The notes under the pieces were generated by a model. It saw only the letters and a program-made list of their open reading frames with translations. It did not search any database and was not told where the DNA came from. The position numbers and the translations under genes were made by a program. A stretch of 64,000 nucleotides of DNA from Triglochin maritima (Eukaryota > Streptophyta > Magnoliopsida > Alismatales > Juncaginaceae): contig OY821786.1 in assembly GCA_963682175.1 (NCBI GenBank), forward strand, positions 22,125,501 through 22,189,500, in the 5' to 3' direction. Positions 22,083 through 32,854 of this stretch are shown piece by piece (the stretch's first letter is position 1; each line of letters opens with the position of its first letter).

Positions 22083-24983
22083 TGATGTGTTCGTTTTAAT
22101 TACCGAAACTGCACGGCGTCGGTGAAGACGCGGCAAATATGGGTTGATCCACAGGGAGGTGTGTTGACTCTGGTTTGTTCGAAGGCAAGTGGGAAAAGAG
22201 GGGAGAAGAAATTGATTACACTAAACTAAACTACGCTAAACTAGCACGAAACAATCAAAGAAGAGGAAAGCACGAGACGAAATAAAACTAAACTAAGTGA
22301 CTAATAAAAGCAAGCTAGAAATCAGGAATGGAAACCCCTAAGGGATGGAGTGTGTGTACACATGAAATAAGTGGTGATGAATGCATTCAATAAAGCAAAA
22401 GTGTAGGTAGTATTACTATGCATAAGAAGTACCTCATGGCAAGATGATTGACAACATATCATGCATATATTTGTGTCTCATATCCTTTATTTTTAGCCTA
22501 AGCAATGTTACGTAATGAATTTTTTGTTTATGTTTCAGGAATAAACAAGTTTGAGAGGAAGAGACTCAAAAAGGACTTAAAAGCAAGGAAAACGACTAAG
22601 TTGCAAGACTTATGGACTATGATGTAAGAGAGAATGACCCGTATGTAAACCCAAAAGGACTAATTACCATAATCAAGCACTCCACACCATCATGAGTAGT
22701 ATTTTGGCAATTGGATTCGAGTTGCAACTCACACAACCGATTAGGGTGCACTCCAGGAGAAGAAATAAAGCTACTGAGAAGTCTTAAGAAACTGGGCTGG
22801 ATACAAGAGATCCAGACCGCCAATTGTTGGTCCATTTGGCTCCGTATCCGATCCGTCTTCTATCAGATGTGTATTAAGGTGTTTTATGCTATATTTGGTA
22901 TGCGTTTAATCCCATACTGGGGGATTGTCCCTGGTTACCTTTTTTATTGCTATAAATAGAACTCTTCCTCCTCCTTTGTAATATATCTCCTCTCATGGTG
23001 GCCATTGTCTCTACTATGAGTAATGCCTTGGAGCGAAACTCTGGTGGAGAGAGGCTACTTGTAATGTGAGTGAGTAATAAAAAATGTTTTGTTAGTCTCC
23101 TTGTGTTTCTTTTAAGTCTTTCTTGTTTAGTTAATTTCATTTGTTTTAATCTTCGTAGAAATAATTAGAATGTTTTCTTTCCTTAACATGAATGTTAGCT
23201 TAATAATGTGTGAGTAGTTCCATCCCCCTTTAGGGGGTGGAGATGATGCACATATATGTTGTGAAGTTTGGATGTTTGATGAATTGTTGACTGTGTAGAC
23301 TTGCATGTTTATATGTTCATCGGGGGTGTTTTAGTCATCTACATATTGGGGGATTTTTGATGGGTTTTGCCATAAGATTTAGACATTCCCCATGCTTAGT
23401 TTCCTCATGTTTGTTGACTGAAATTTCCCGTTCAATATGCTACATGTTAGTTATGTGTTTGTATTTGTGTTTGCTTGCTTGATTGATTGAAGAAACTTTG
23501 CCTTGATGGGTTTTGCCATAATATTTAGACACTTCCCATGCTTGGCTTTGTTCTTCACATGAGTTCCTGGTTTTTGATGAGTCTTGTGATAACATTTAGA
23601 CACCACTCATGCTGAGCCTAGTCTTATGCTAATCAAGTAATAATTGTCGATACGTTGTGTGAATGGATTGATAGGTTTTGCCACATCTTTAGACACTTCC
23701 TATGAATGAAGACACACACATGACATACACATACATGCTTACTTGCGTCATTCATCACTTATTTCACTTCATATGTGCACACACTCCACCCCTTAGGGGT
23801 TTCCATTCCTGATTTCCAGCGTTGTATTAAGTTCTCTTAGTTTATTTTTAATCAGTCGCCAGTTACTTGCTTTCGCATTTCTTACTTACTAGTTTAGTGT
23901 AGTTTAGATTAGCATAATCAAATCTCTCTCCTTTTGTTTTCCACTAGCCTTCAAACTATCTAGAGTCGACCAAACACCCTGTGGATCAACCCGTACTTGA
24001 CCCGTCTTCACCAACGGTCGTGCACTTGCGGTATTAAAACGAACACATCACAAGACCTATCATCCAAATCACTAACTTAAGTGATTAATATGAGCATGAA
24101 CAAGTTTGTTATTAAGAACCTAAACAAGCATGGAATGTACCTAAAGATTATGGCAGAAACCATCAAGTTAAGTATTCTATTTAATTCAAACAAGCATACT
24201 CACATTTCTCACATACAACATATAACATTCATTTCATACTACATGACATGTATAAACATCAACTCTACCCTTAAAGGGGATGGAACTACTCACTACTCAT
24301 TACGAAAAGAAGACAAAATGAAATTAAACTAAGCATGCAAGAATTAAAAGAGAAAACATTAAAACAAACTAAGAAAAATTATTTTATTTACATGACTCAC
24401 ATTACAAGTAGCATTCTTCTCCACTTGAGTTTTGCTCCAACGCTTACTCTAAGTAGAGAGAATGCCACTAAGCAATGGGTGAATGCAAAAGAAGAGGAAG
24501 AGTTTTATTTATAGTCATAGAAAAAGGTAACCCGGGACAATCCCCCGGTATGGGACTAAATACACACTAATACACCACCTGACTGAGACTTATCAGGTTT
24601 GGATCCAAATAGACCGCCAATTGGCGGTCTGGGTTGTGCTTTGGTGGAGAGTTTTGTGGATCGATTTTTTCATGATTGGTGCACCCGACGTGGTTGTTGG
24701 AGCTTAGACCCGGATCTAATTGCCAAAATACTCTTGATGATGGTGTGGACCTTCTTGATTTGCTCATTGGTCTTTTTAGTTTTACATCCGGGTCCTTCTC
24801 TCTTACATCTCAGTCCATAAGTCTTGCATCTTAGTCCTTTTCCTTGCTTTTAAGTCCATTTTGAGTCTCTTCTTCTCAAACCTGTTTATTCCATAAAGTT
24901 AAACATAAAACTCGTTACGTAACATTGCTTAGGCTAAAAATAAAGGATATAAGACAAATATATGCATGAAATGATGTCAATCA
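22083..24983 (-). mobile_element. 5' LTR of element A, split by a solo LTR
   Basis: On the minus strand the LTR begins TGATTGACATCATTTCATGC (24983 downward) and ends ACGAACACATCA (22083). About 1290 bp belong to the LTR itself; 22445-24050 is a younger insertion. A U3 palindrome (24614-24627) lies upstream of a TATA box near 24510. One copy of the covarying hairpin is at 24130-24163; another is split by the insertion. Confidence 0.85.
22440..24055 (+). mobile_element. Solo LTR inserted in an LTR, TSD CAAGA (LTR 22445-24050)
   Basis: A 1606-bp plus-strand LTR of the same broad family, TGATTGACAACATATCATGC to ACGAACACATCA, sits in the minus-strand LTR of element A. CAAGA is duplicated at 22440-22444 and 24051-24055, and the uninterrupted sequence is seen in the homologous LTR near 26437. 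It has a TATA box (GCTATAAATAGAAC near 22953), a CCATCCCC/GGGGGTGG hairpin near 23221, four copies of the covarying hairpin (23360-23703) and a CCACCCC hairpin near 23786. Confidence 0.92.
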
Positions 24984-25185
24984 CCCAGCAAGCCCGAAAC
25001 TCCACCATTGCCCAGCACTCCGGAACTCTACCACCACCCACACATGCCTCCAAACTCCAACGCCAAACCAAAACCCAAACCCCCATCCCCGAACCCCTCA
25101 AACTCTAGCCGCCGCCAGCCCCTCCAACTCCTCAACCCCCTTTTCCCTTCACACCCTCAAATTTCACCGGAGACTCGCGGCGGAG
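24984..25185 (+). other. GC-rich 5' region of the J-domain gene fragment
   Basis: A C-rich stretch unlike the surrounding AT-rich repeats, directly upstream of the ATG at 25186. Composition fits a plant 5' UTR or proximal promoter. I see no clear TATA box. Confidence 0.4.
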
Positions 25186-25553
25186 ATGGCATCTGAGGCG
25201 CAAATCTTCCTCTCCCTCCTCCTCCCTACCTCCCTCTCCATCTACTATGACGAAGATGATTGTTATGACCTCATCGGGTAACCGGTTCCACTCCTCTCTC
25301 CTCCCCTCCCCCTTCAGATCTGACGTGATTTATGAGATCTAGGGTTATGCAGAGCACAAACACGTCGGAGATCAAGAATGATTAATACAAGTTGTCCCTT
25401 AAACAACGAGTTGCTTAAGAAAGATTCGATCTTGAGATTTTTTATGGTTTTGAGGTTAAAAGTTGGATTTTAAAGGTTTGCTGCAGTCATCTTGATAAGA
25501 ATCTGGATCCAGAATCAAAGAAGTTGTTCATTAAGATCGCCAAACCTTACGAG
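25186..25553 (+). pseudogene. J-domain (dnaJ 50-like) gene fragment, broken
   Basis: Exon 1 (25186-25277) encodes a short hydrophobic N-terminus like a signal sequence, then IYYDEDDCYDLIG, matching the start of plant endomembrane dnaJ 50-type co-chaperones. A GT intron (25278-25342) leads to exon 2 (25343-about 25405), resembling the ASEIKKAYYKLSLK helix but with an in-frame TAA at 25383-25385. Exon 3 (25487-25553) reads HLDKNLDPESKKLFIKIAKPYE. The essential HPD tripeptide is HLD here, so Hsp70 stimulation would be lost. The exon 2 donor is not GT. The gene stops inside intron 3, before the Athila LTR at 26080. Retained introns mean it is not a processed copy. Confidence 0.75.
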
Positions 25554-26074
25554 GTTTGTAAGGTTTTGGTTTCAAGTTTGGCTTTGAATGCAGTGACTTT
25601 GGTAATTGTGGTTGATTGAATTTTCCATGTTTATACTCTTGATGTAGTGTGTGTTTAATAGTAGTCTATATGGTAATGATTTAAAAGTTCAATGATTTGA
25701 AGTGTTATGGGTTCGATTGAATAGTGAATTGTGATGGTTTTTGCAATCTTCCCGAAAAAGTAGAAAATTTAAATCAAATCTCAAGACAATATAAGACCAC
25801 AAAGAATGGGAAAATTACTCTTAACCAATGTGCACCTTTACAAAAATATTCAAAAAGTCTAATTACATCAAGGATGGGGTAAGATACAGGTAAAGATAAA
25901 AACAAAGAGATAAGACTAGAAGATCTAATCTACGTGTATACTCGTCCCCTGCCACCACCCACTTAGCAAGTAACGAGGTGCTGAAATGCAACATGACAAA
26001 ATGCCTGAGTTTTCATAACGAAATCTCCATATACCAAGTCCACCCATAAATATGTGAATATATAATGCAATGAA
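25554..26074 (+). other. Intron-like remainder of the J-domain gene fragment
   Basis: T-rich sequence begins GTTTGTAAG, a plausible splice donor after exon 3. I find no further J-domain exon up to the LTR at 26080. Bases from about 25770 are A-rich and may be unrelated. Confidence 0.4.
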
Positions 26075-26079
26075 CCTAT

Positions 26080-27502
26080 TGATTGATACGTTTTAATTAA
26101 CCGCAAGTGCACGGCCGCGTTGAAGTGGTGGCAAATACGGGTCGATCCATAGGGAGGTGTGTCGACTCTGGTTTGTTCGAAGGCGAGTAAGAAAGAAAGG
26201 AGAGAAATGGTTGATTAAACTAAACTATACTAAACTAAACTAGTAAACTAGAAAGGATGAAATCAAAGCACGAAATGAACTAAACTAAGTAACTAATAAC
26301 AGAAGTTAGAAATCAGGAATGGAAAACCCCTAAGGGGTGGAGTGTGTGTGTGCACATGAACTAAGTGTGGTGAATGCATACAATAAGCTCAAGTGTAGTT
26401 AGTGTTTGTTAATGCATAAGAAGTACCTAATGGCAAGACCTATCATTTAAAGCAGTAACCTAGGTGATTGATATGAGCATGACAAGTTTGTTATTAAGAA
26501 CATAAATAAGCATGGAATGTACCTAAACATTATGGTAGAAACCAACAAGTAAAAATTCTTCTTAATTCAAACAAGTATACTAACATCTCTCACAAACAAT
26601 AATGTCAAGCATTCATACCATCTACATAACATGTACACACATCTACTACACCCCCAAAGGGGATGGAACTACTCACACATATTTAAACTAACATTTATAC
26701 TAAGGAAAGAAAACATGCTTAAACTAATTATAAGAAAACTAATCAACAAGTTTAACTAAATGAACATAAAACTAAAGAAGCATGCAAGACATAAGAAATG
26801 AAATTAAACTAAGAAAGAAACAACATAACCAAAAGGAAACATCTATTATTACTCACTCAATTACAAGTAGCCTCTCTCCACCAGGGTTTTTGCTTCAAGA
26901 CTTGAACGCCAAGTAGAGAGGATGGCCGCCAAGAGAGAGATGGGGTACAAGAGAGGAGGTAGAGTTCTATTTATAGCGATAGAAAAAGGTAATCCCGGAC
27001 AATCTCCCAGTATGGGACTAAAGAAATACCAAAAATAGACTAAACACACTCTAATACACGACCCAAAGAAATATTAGCGGATACGGAGCAACCCGGACCG
27101 CCAATCAGCGGTCCCAGACCACCAATTGGCGGTCTACAGGGTTTGGATCCGTCTGGATTTTCTTCTGGGCTTTTCTGGATGGATTTGTTGGTCTTTGATG
27201 CATCTACCTTGCTTGTTGGAGCTCCGACCCGAATAGAATTGCCAAAATACTCCCCATGATGGTGTGAATTATTCTTGTTTGCTCATTGGTCCTTCTATCT
27301 TGCATTCAGGTCCTTCGATCTTGCATCTTAGTCCTCGAGTCTCTCAACTCAGTCATTTTTCATTCTTTTAGGTCCTTTCATGCCTCTTCTCTTCAAACCT
27401 CTTTATTTCTGAAATTCAAACATAAAGCTCGTTACATAACATTGTTTAGGTGAAAGATAATGGATATAAGATACAAATGTAAGCATGAAATGATGTCAAT
27501 CA
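26080..27502 (-). mobile_element. 3' LTR of element B
   Basis: 1423 bp; minus-strand reading starts TGATTGACATCATTTCATGC and ends ACGTATCAATCA. The polypurine tract (AGGTGTGGGGGTATT, complement of 27503-27517) lies just inside. It contains GACCGC-type palindrome variants near 27097-27140 and a TATA box near 26975. Confidence 0.9.
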
Positions 27503-29600
27503 AATACCCCCACACCTAACTTTTGCTTGTCCCGAGCAAAACAATGAAAGAGAAGCATACGAAAAACAAGATATCCTAACTCACTTTCCTAGGAATCACG
27601 GTTGCACTTAGCACGTGCAACAAGCCCTTAAACCTCCTTGTCACCAAGGAGGAGGAGTGTTGTCTCTTGAGGGTTTTCAGCAGATATACCCATAAAATCC
27701 GAACATAGATGCATTATTCAATCTAGAAACTTGACTCGATGGACTCATTTTTGTCGATCACTGGACGCGGTAATCCTACGGGCCGACTCTATATAGGTAT
27801 TCAGTCCACACACCTAGCCTAATAAACCATTCGTGCAAGTTAAAAAGGATTTAAGTGAATGACAAGGACAACCTCAACATCCTCAAGTGTTACAAAGTGT
27901 AAAGTCCATTAAGGTTCTTATTTGCATTACCATTTTTTTTTCTTTTTTTTGTTATTTCCTTTTTTTTCTTCTTTTCTTTAGTTGGAGTTTCATTTTCCCA
28001 GGGTCAGGTTTCGTGCATCATTGCCCATGAGGACTTACATTATCACGTACACATTTCCCCAAATCTCCACATAGGGCAATCCCTACCACCCGTGTAACGG
28101 GAGTTCGGTCGGCGCATCCCAAGTCAGATGACTCGAAAGCACCAGGCACAAAGTCCCCTCAGACCTACTTTCCCGAGTGATAGGAGTCATGTGAGAAGAG
28201 AGAACACCTACTCACTTGTTTCTTATCTACACATAAACCAAAACCCTACACTAAATGTCTCACAATAAGATTTCAAGGGTCCTTGACTACAACAAACTTC
28301 CTGAAATTAACAGACACGGATTATTGACTTACTAGGTTCGGGGTGGACTTCTTTAATTGTTTGAGTACTGAAACCCTATGATTACTCACCCCCCGACGGA
28401 AAACTGGGGTGCATCCTAACGACTCGATAAGCCCTAAAGCCACTATACTAGATATCCTAATGCATCAAGTTCAAGACAATTTTGGGAGCTTTCTTTTTAC
28501 TATGCCTCTCAATGGTTTTGCACATGCTAAACACACGCAAAACCCACAAAACATTTTCTTTCGCAAACACATGAATATTTTGAAAGAAATGTGAAAATTT
28601 AAAGCGCTAGACAAGTAGAAGAATACAAGTCACGCAAGGATCATGGCAAGCAGATATATCGATATTAAATGCAGCACACTAACATGACCTACCAATGCAC
28701 ACAAAAGAAAACAAAATCAAAGGAAAAGACTCGACTATGTACACACGTAAAACACCACCACACCTACGTCATGAATTGTCCTCAATGAATGTGAGTAAGA
28801 TACTACATGGATCTATGCATGAAAAAGGGAAGATCTCACCAATATGAAGCGCAACAGGAAGTTCATGGTTATAGTGATGGACACAAACCTGAATTCCCTC
28901 AAAACTTGTGAGTACGGGTGCACATGGGTTGGGTTGGGTCGGGTTTGGGCCTCAACCCGACCCAACACGAAATTTTAAGGTTGGGAAAAAACCCAACCCG
29001 AACCCGAACCGGTTTAGGTTCAACCCAACCCGACCCGAAATTTTCGGGTCGCGTCGGGTTGGATCGGGTTGAACCCGAATTCGGAAATTTTCTCCCAAAC
29101 TTGGTCGGGTTCGGTCGACCGGTGCTTAAACGGTCGACCGATGGCTTGAACACCCGAAATTTTCGGGTTGGAAACGGTCGACCGAGTGATGTTCGGTCGA
29201 CCGGTTTATTTGGGAAAAAATAAAAATAAAAATAAAAATAAAAAATAAAAAATAATAAAAATCGGGTTCGGGTTGGGTTGGGTCAACCCGACCCCCTCAA
29301 CCCGAACCCGACCTAAAAATTCGGGTTTTTGATTTTCCCAACCCGACCCTACCCGAACCCCTCCCCAACCCGACCCAACCCGACCCGACCAGTCGGGTTT
29401 GGGTTGGGTTTCGGGTTGAACTCAACCCATGTGCACCCCTACCTGTGAGATGCTAAAGAAGGGATACAAATACGTGAAAACAATTGAGCCGAAATACTAA
29501 AGGGTTGGAGCCCACAACAATCGATGCTCACTGAATGAGTCTTTTTCTCTCTCTCTTTTTTTACTTTTTTTTAAAGTTAACTATATAGAAACATGAAAGC
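27503..29600 (-). other. 3' noncoding region of element B
   Basis: Non-coding and homologous on the opposite strand to 37075-38594 of the nested element. It contains the conserved block (28010-28110, with CACATAGGGC and GTGTAACGGGAGTTCGG), a long pyrimidine tract (27930-27985) and the inserted hAT-type MITE. The short frames here are not protein-like. Confidence 0.7.
28905..29449. mobile_element. hAT-type MITE with near-perfect 8-bp TSD (element 28913-29441)
   Basis: A 529-bp element with terminal inverted repeats TA(C/G)GGGTGCACATGGGTTG and its complement. It is bordered by CTTGTGAG (28905-28912) and CCTGTGAG (29442-29449), an 8-bp duplication with one mismatch as expected for hAT. Arms are built from stacked CAACCCGACCCGAACCC-type repeats in inverted orientation. 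The centre (29112-29203) holds four exact CGGTCGACCG palindromes. An (AAAAAT)n run lies at about 29217-29262. It encodes nothing. Confidence 0.85.
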
Positions 29601-29616
29601 TCAACCATTCATGTTC

Positions 29617-30798
29617 CTACATGAATGGTTGAGTGCGAGAGAGGTTCATGAAGGAACATGACCTCCTCGACTTCGGCTGGTGCCCCCTCCTCGACTTGAG
29701 GCGTTGTCCATTAACTTTGAACACGTCCACATTCCCTGGGTTCAGGATGTCAATCATTCCATGAGAAAACACGGTTTTGACAATAAAAGGGTCAAACCAG
29801 CGACTGCGGAGCCTACCCGCAAACAACTAAAGCTGGGAATTGTAGAGCAACACCTTCTGCCCGGCCGTAAACATGTGATCGTGAAAAAACATGGCTCGGG
29901 ACTTATGAATTATCGCATTTTCATACGCATCATTGCGTATCTCTTCCAACTCCATAATGTCTAGTTTACGCTGCACCCCTGCTTGCTCAAGATCCATATT
30001 CAGGTTCTTGATCGCCCAGAAAGCACGATGCTTAAGCTCGACGGGTAGGTGGCAAACCTTGTCGTACACTACCCGATATGGGGACATACCAAAATTGGTC
30101 TTGTACGTGGTGCGGAAGGCCCACAATGCGTCATTCAACTTAGTTGACCAATCCTTCCTCGAGGAATTAACCGTCTTCTTAAGGATTTTCTTTAATTGAC
30201 GGTTAGAGACTACGACTTGCCCACTAGTTTGCGGATGATATGGTGTCGCAAGCTTGTGGGTGATCTAATATTTCCTCATAAGCGCTTCAAAGGAGCGATT
30301 ACAGAAGTGGGTGCCCCTATCGCTAATTATGGTACGAGGAGTACCAAATCGCGCAAAAATGTCCCTTAAGAATTCCGTGACCACCTTGTTGTCATTGGTC
30401 TTAGTGGATATAGCCTCAACCCCCTTAGACACACAGTCAATGACCACCAGAATGTAAACATTCCCAAACGAGTTCGGGAAGGGACCCATAAAGTCGATGC
30501 CCCACACATCGAAGATGTCAACAACAAGGACATTTTGCAAAGGCATCATGTCACGTCGACTAATCCTGCCAAGGCGCTGACACCTATCACATTGCTTACA
30601 AAAGTCGTAATCATCTTTGAAAAGAGAAGGCCAGTAGAATCTAGATTGGAGCACCTTGGCGGCAGTTTTCTTCGCTCCAAAGTGTCCTCCACATGCCTTA
30701 GAGTGGCAGAAATGGAGCACACTTTGGAACTCGATATGTGGGACGCATCGCCTCAAAATTTGGCAGAGCAGTATTTGAATAGGTAGGGGGCGTCCCAA
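29617..30798 (-). pseudogene. Integrase region of element B pol
   Basis: The frame at 30798-30265 contains the HHCC zinc region (CHSKACGGHFG... ending CKQCDRC) and the core, with Asp in GIDFMGPF (30493-30495) and Asp in SDRGTHF (30319-30321). A stop at about 30262 and a frame change lead to the stretch with [12 protein letters not shown]. There the catalytic Glu codon is Val (30211-30213). The C-terminal part (30138-29827) and a GRLRSRWFDPF...FKVNGQRLK tail (29826-29617) follow. In a live element this enzyme inserts the cDNA. The lost Glu and the stops make this one dead. Confidence 0.8.
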
Positions 30799-30923
30799 TG
30801 AAAGAATTTGACATAAGATCTAAATTTGGTTTGGTCAGATTTTGACCAACCCACAGGAAGTTGCTCGATCACGAGGTAGTTCACGATATCGGCAAACCAA
30901 GGGTTTTCTTCGATCGTGAACAA

Positions 30924-31434
30924 CTACTCGTTAGGAAATTTGTCATTAATAATTTGGTCCTGTGGGTTGGTCATCTCTAGACGAGACAGGTGGCTTGCTA
31001 CAACATTTTCACACCTTTTTTTGTCCCGAATCTCGAGATCGAATTCTTGTAACAACAAGATCCATCTCAAGAGTCGGGATTTTTCATCTTTCTCCATGAG
31101 GTGCTTGATGGTTGTGTGATCAGAATAGATATTCACGTGGGAGCCAATCAAGTACGACCGGAATTTCTCCAAAGCAAATATGATCGCTAAGAATTCCTTG
31201 TCGGTCACAGTGTAGTTCAATTGGGCATCATTGAGTGTTCTACTGGCATAGTAGATCACATGAGGCAATTTGTCCAATCATTGCCCAAGCACTACTCCCA
31301 CAGCGAAGTCAGATGCATCACACATTAACTCCAAGGGTTCAGTCCACACCGGTGCCTTAATATTGGAGCTGAAGTCAGCTCTTTCTACAAGGTCAAAAAG
31401 GCATGGTTGCAATCCGGTGTGAACTCAAAAATGG
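30924..31434 (-). pseudogene. RNase H and RT C-terminal part of element B pol
   Basis: The frame at 31277-30924 contains [33 protein letters not shown] and [20 protein letters not shown]. These are the typical RNase H blocks of Ty3/gypsy pol, which degrades the RNA strand of the hybrid. Upstream, a decayed stretch to 31434 carries the RT-RNase H junction, with a stop just before DKLPHVIYY. The gene is interrupted at 31435-31439 by insertion of the gag-pro element; its other half resumes at 39985. Confidence 0.8.
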
Positions 31435-31810
31435 CATCCTGATTGACATCATTTCATGCTCATATTTGTATCTTATATCCATTATCTTTCACCTAAACAA
31501 TGCTATGTTACGAGTTTTATGTTTAGTTTTCAGGAATAAATAGGTTTGAAGAGATGAATCATAAAAGGACCCAAAAGCTGGGAAAAAGGACTGGATTGTG
31601 AGATCTGAGGACCAAGATGCAAGGGAGAAGGACCTGAACGCAAGACAGAGGGATCTAATAGCAAAACAGAATACTTCACACCATCATGGGAAGTATTTTA
31701 GCAATTGGATTCGGGTCGGAGCTCCAACAAACGAGGTAGATGCATCAAAGACCACCAAAAGCACAAAGAAAAGCCCAGAATAAAACTCAACCGGATCCGG
31801 GCATTTTGGA

Positions 31811-31824
31811 CCGCCAATTGGCGG
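31811..31824. promoter_or_regulatory. U3 palindrome CCGCCAATTGGCGG
   Basis: An exact 14-bp palindrome extending to GACCGCCAATTGGCGGTC, about 130 bp upstream of the TATA box. The same position holds it in other LTRs of the family (38965, 24614, 63560). Confidence 0.6.
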
Positions 31825-31944
31825 TCTGGATTAGCCCAGATCTGCCAAGATTTCTCCTGGACTTGTATTAATGTTCGTTTAGGCTATTTTTGGTGTTGGT
31901 TTAGTCCCACATCGGGGGATTGTCCCGGATTAGCTTTTCTCATG

Positions 31945-31958
31945 CCTATAAATAGAAC
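31945..31958 (+). promoter_or_regulatory. LTR promoter TATA box
   Basis: CCTATAAATAGAAC is the strongest TATA match in the LTR and is conserved at the same place in each family member (22953, 39105, 63715). Transcription should start about 30 bp downstream. Confidence 0.65.
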
Positions 31959-32351
31959 TCTTCACCTCCTTTCGTAATCACTCCATATTTTAAGTGGCTA
32001 TTCTTCCTACTAGAAGTGAGGTCTTGAAGCACACACTAAAGTAGGAGGATGCTACTTGAAATGTGAGTCATTTTATCAATAAAGTTTTGTGTTTCTTTCA
32101 TTGTTTGTTTATGCTTCTTTTATTGTTGTGCATGTTTTAGTTTAATCGTCTTTTATTTCTAGCTTAGTTTTAATATGCTTTCTTTGCTTAGTTTAATCAT
32201 TAGTGTAATGTTTAGTGAGTAGTTCCATCCCCTTTGGGGGGTGGAGTAGATGTACATACATGCATTAGAGAATGAGATGAATGCTTTATTTTTGATGTGT
32301 TGATCAAACATGAATGCATGCTTGCTTGTTTTAGATAGAATTTATAACTTG

Positions 32352-32489
32352 ATGAGTTTTGCCAAAATGATTAGACACCTCTCATGCTTGTTTAGGTTCT
32401 GAAATAAACAACTTGCATATGTAAATGTTAATCAACTAAGTTGGTGAATAGATTGATAGGTTTTGCCATAACATTTAGACACTTCCTAT
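32352..32489 (+). other. Two copies of a covarying hairpin in the LTR
   Basis: Copy 1 (32352-32385) has stem ATGAG/CTCAT; copy 2 (32456-32489) has ATAGG/CCTAT. Both have the loop TTTTGCCA(T/A)AA...TTAGACAC. Both lie downstream of the TATA box, so they should be in the RNA leader. See the findings for the other copies. Confidence 0.6.
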
Positions 32490-32836
32490 GCTTGATAAAC
32501 ACCACCTTCATGTGCTTAAAGAATGTGTTCAACACCCACCTCTTTGCATGTGTGCACTCACTCCACCCCTTAGGGGTTTTCCTATTTCTGTATTCCAGCA
32601 TTCTTCTTTTGTTCTTAGCTTAGTTGTCATTTCATTGCTTGTTTCTTTCGTTCGCATTTCATACTTCTTAGCGTAGTTTAGTGTAGAGTAGCATAATCAA
32701 TCTTTCTCCCCATATTTTTGCCACTTGATTTCGTACAAGCAAGAGGCTACTCACCTCCCTGAGGACGACCCGTACTTGCCACCGCTTCATCGCGGCCGTG
32801 CACTTGCGGTTTTAAATAAAACGTTCAACAAGTTTT

Positions 32837-32854
32837 TGGCGCCGTTGCCGGGGA
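32837..32854 (+). other. Primer-binding site of element C
   Basis: TGGCGCCGTTGCCGGGGA, six bases after the LTR, complementary to the 3' end of tRNA-Asp as in Athila elements. Confidence 0.88.

Larger units (their letters stand above)
17100..24983 (-). mobile_element. Athila-like Ty3/gypsy element A, 3' truncated
   Basis: On the minus strand the order is: 5' LTR (24983-22083, itself interrupted), primer-binding site (about 22076-22059), non-coding leader (22050-21000), gag relic (20991-17939, interrupted by a solo LTR), 3' noncoding region (17930-17100). No pol and no 3' LTR are visible; the element stops in the unassigned AT-rich DNA that carries the copia insertion. The leader, the gag N-terminus (MLAWTRGGESGRL) and the 3' block match the elements at 31440-39984 and 26080-45937. 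That no protease motif is seen suggests a gag-only derivative, although decay could also explain it. Confidence 0.75.
31440..32830 (+). mobile_element. 5' LTR of element C
   Basis: 1391 bp, TGATTGACATC to ACGTTCAACA. It contains CCGCCAATTGGCGG at 31811-31824, a TATA box (CCTATAAATAGAAC near 31945), an AATAAA near 32080, a CCATCCCC/GGGGGGTGG hairpin near 32226, covarying hairpins at 32352-32385 and 32456-32489, and a CCACCCCTTAGGGG hairpin near 32563. Confidence 0.93.

Noticed and set aside
32441..32676. Pair of short frames repeated identically at 39595-39830
   Set aside because: They lie in the two LTRs of element C and repeat because the LTRs do; the DNA there is better explained as structured leader.
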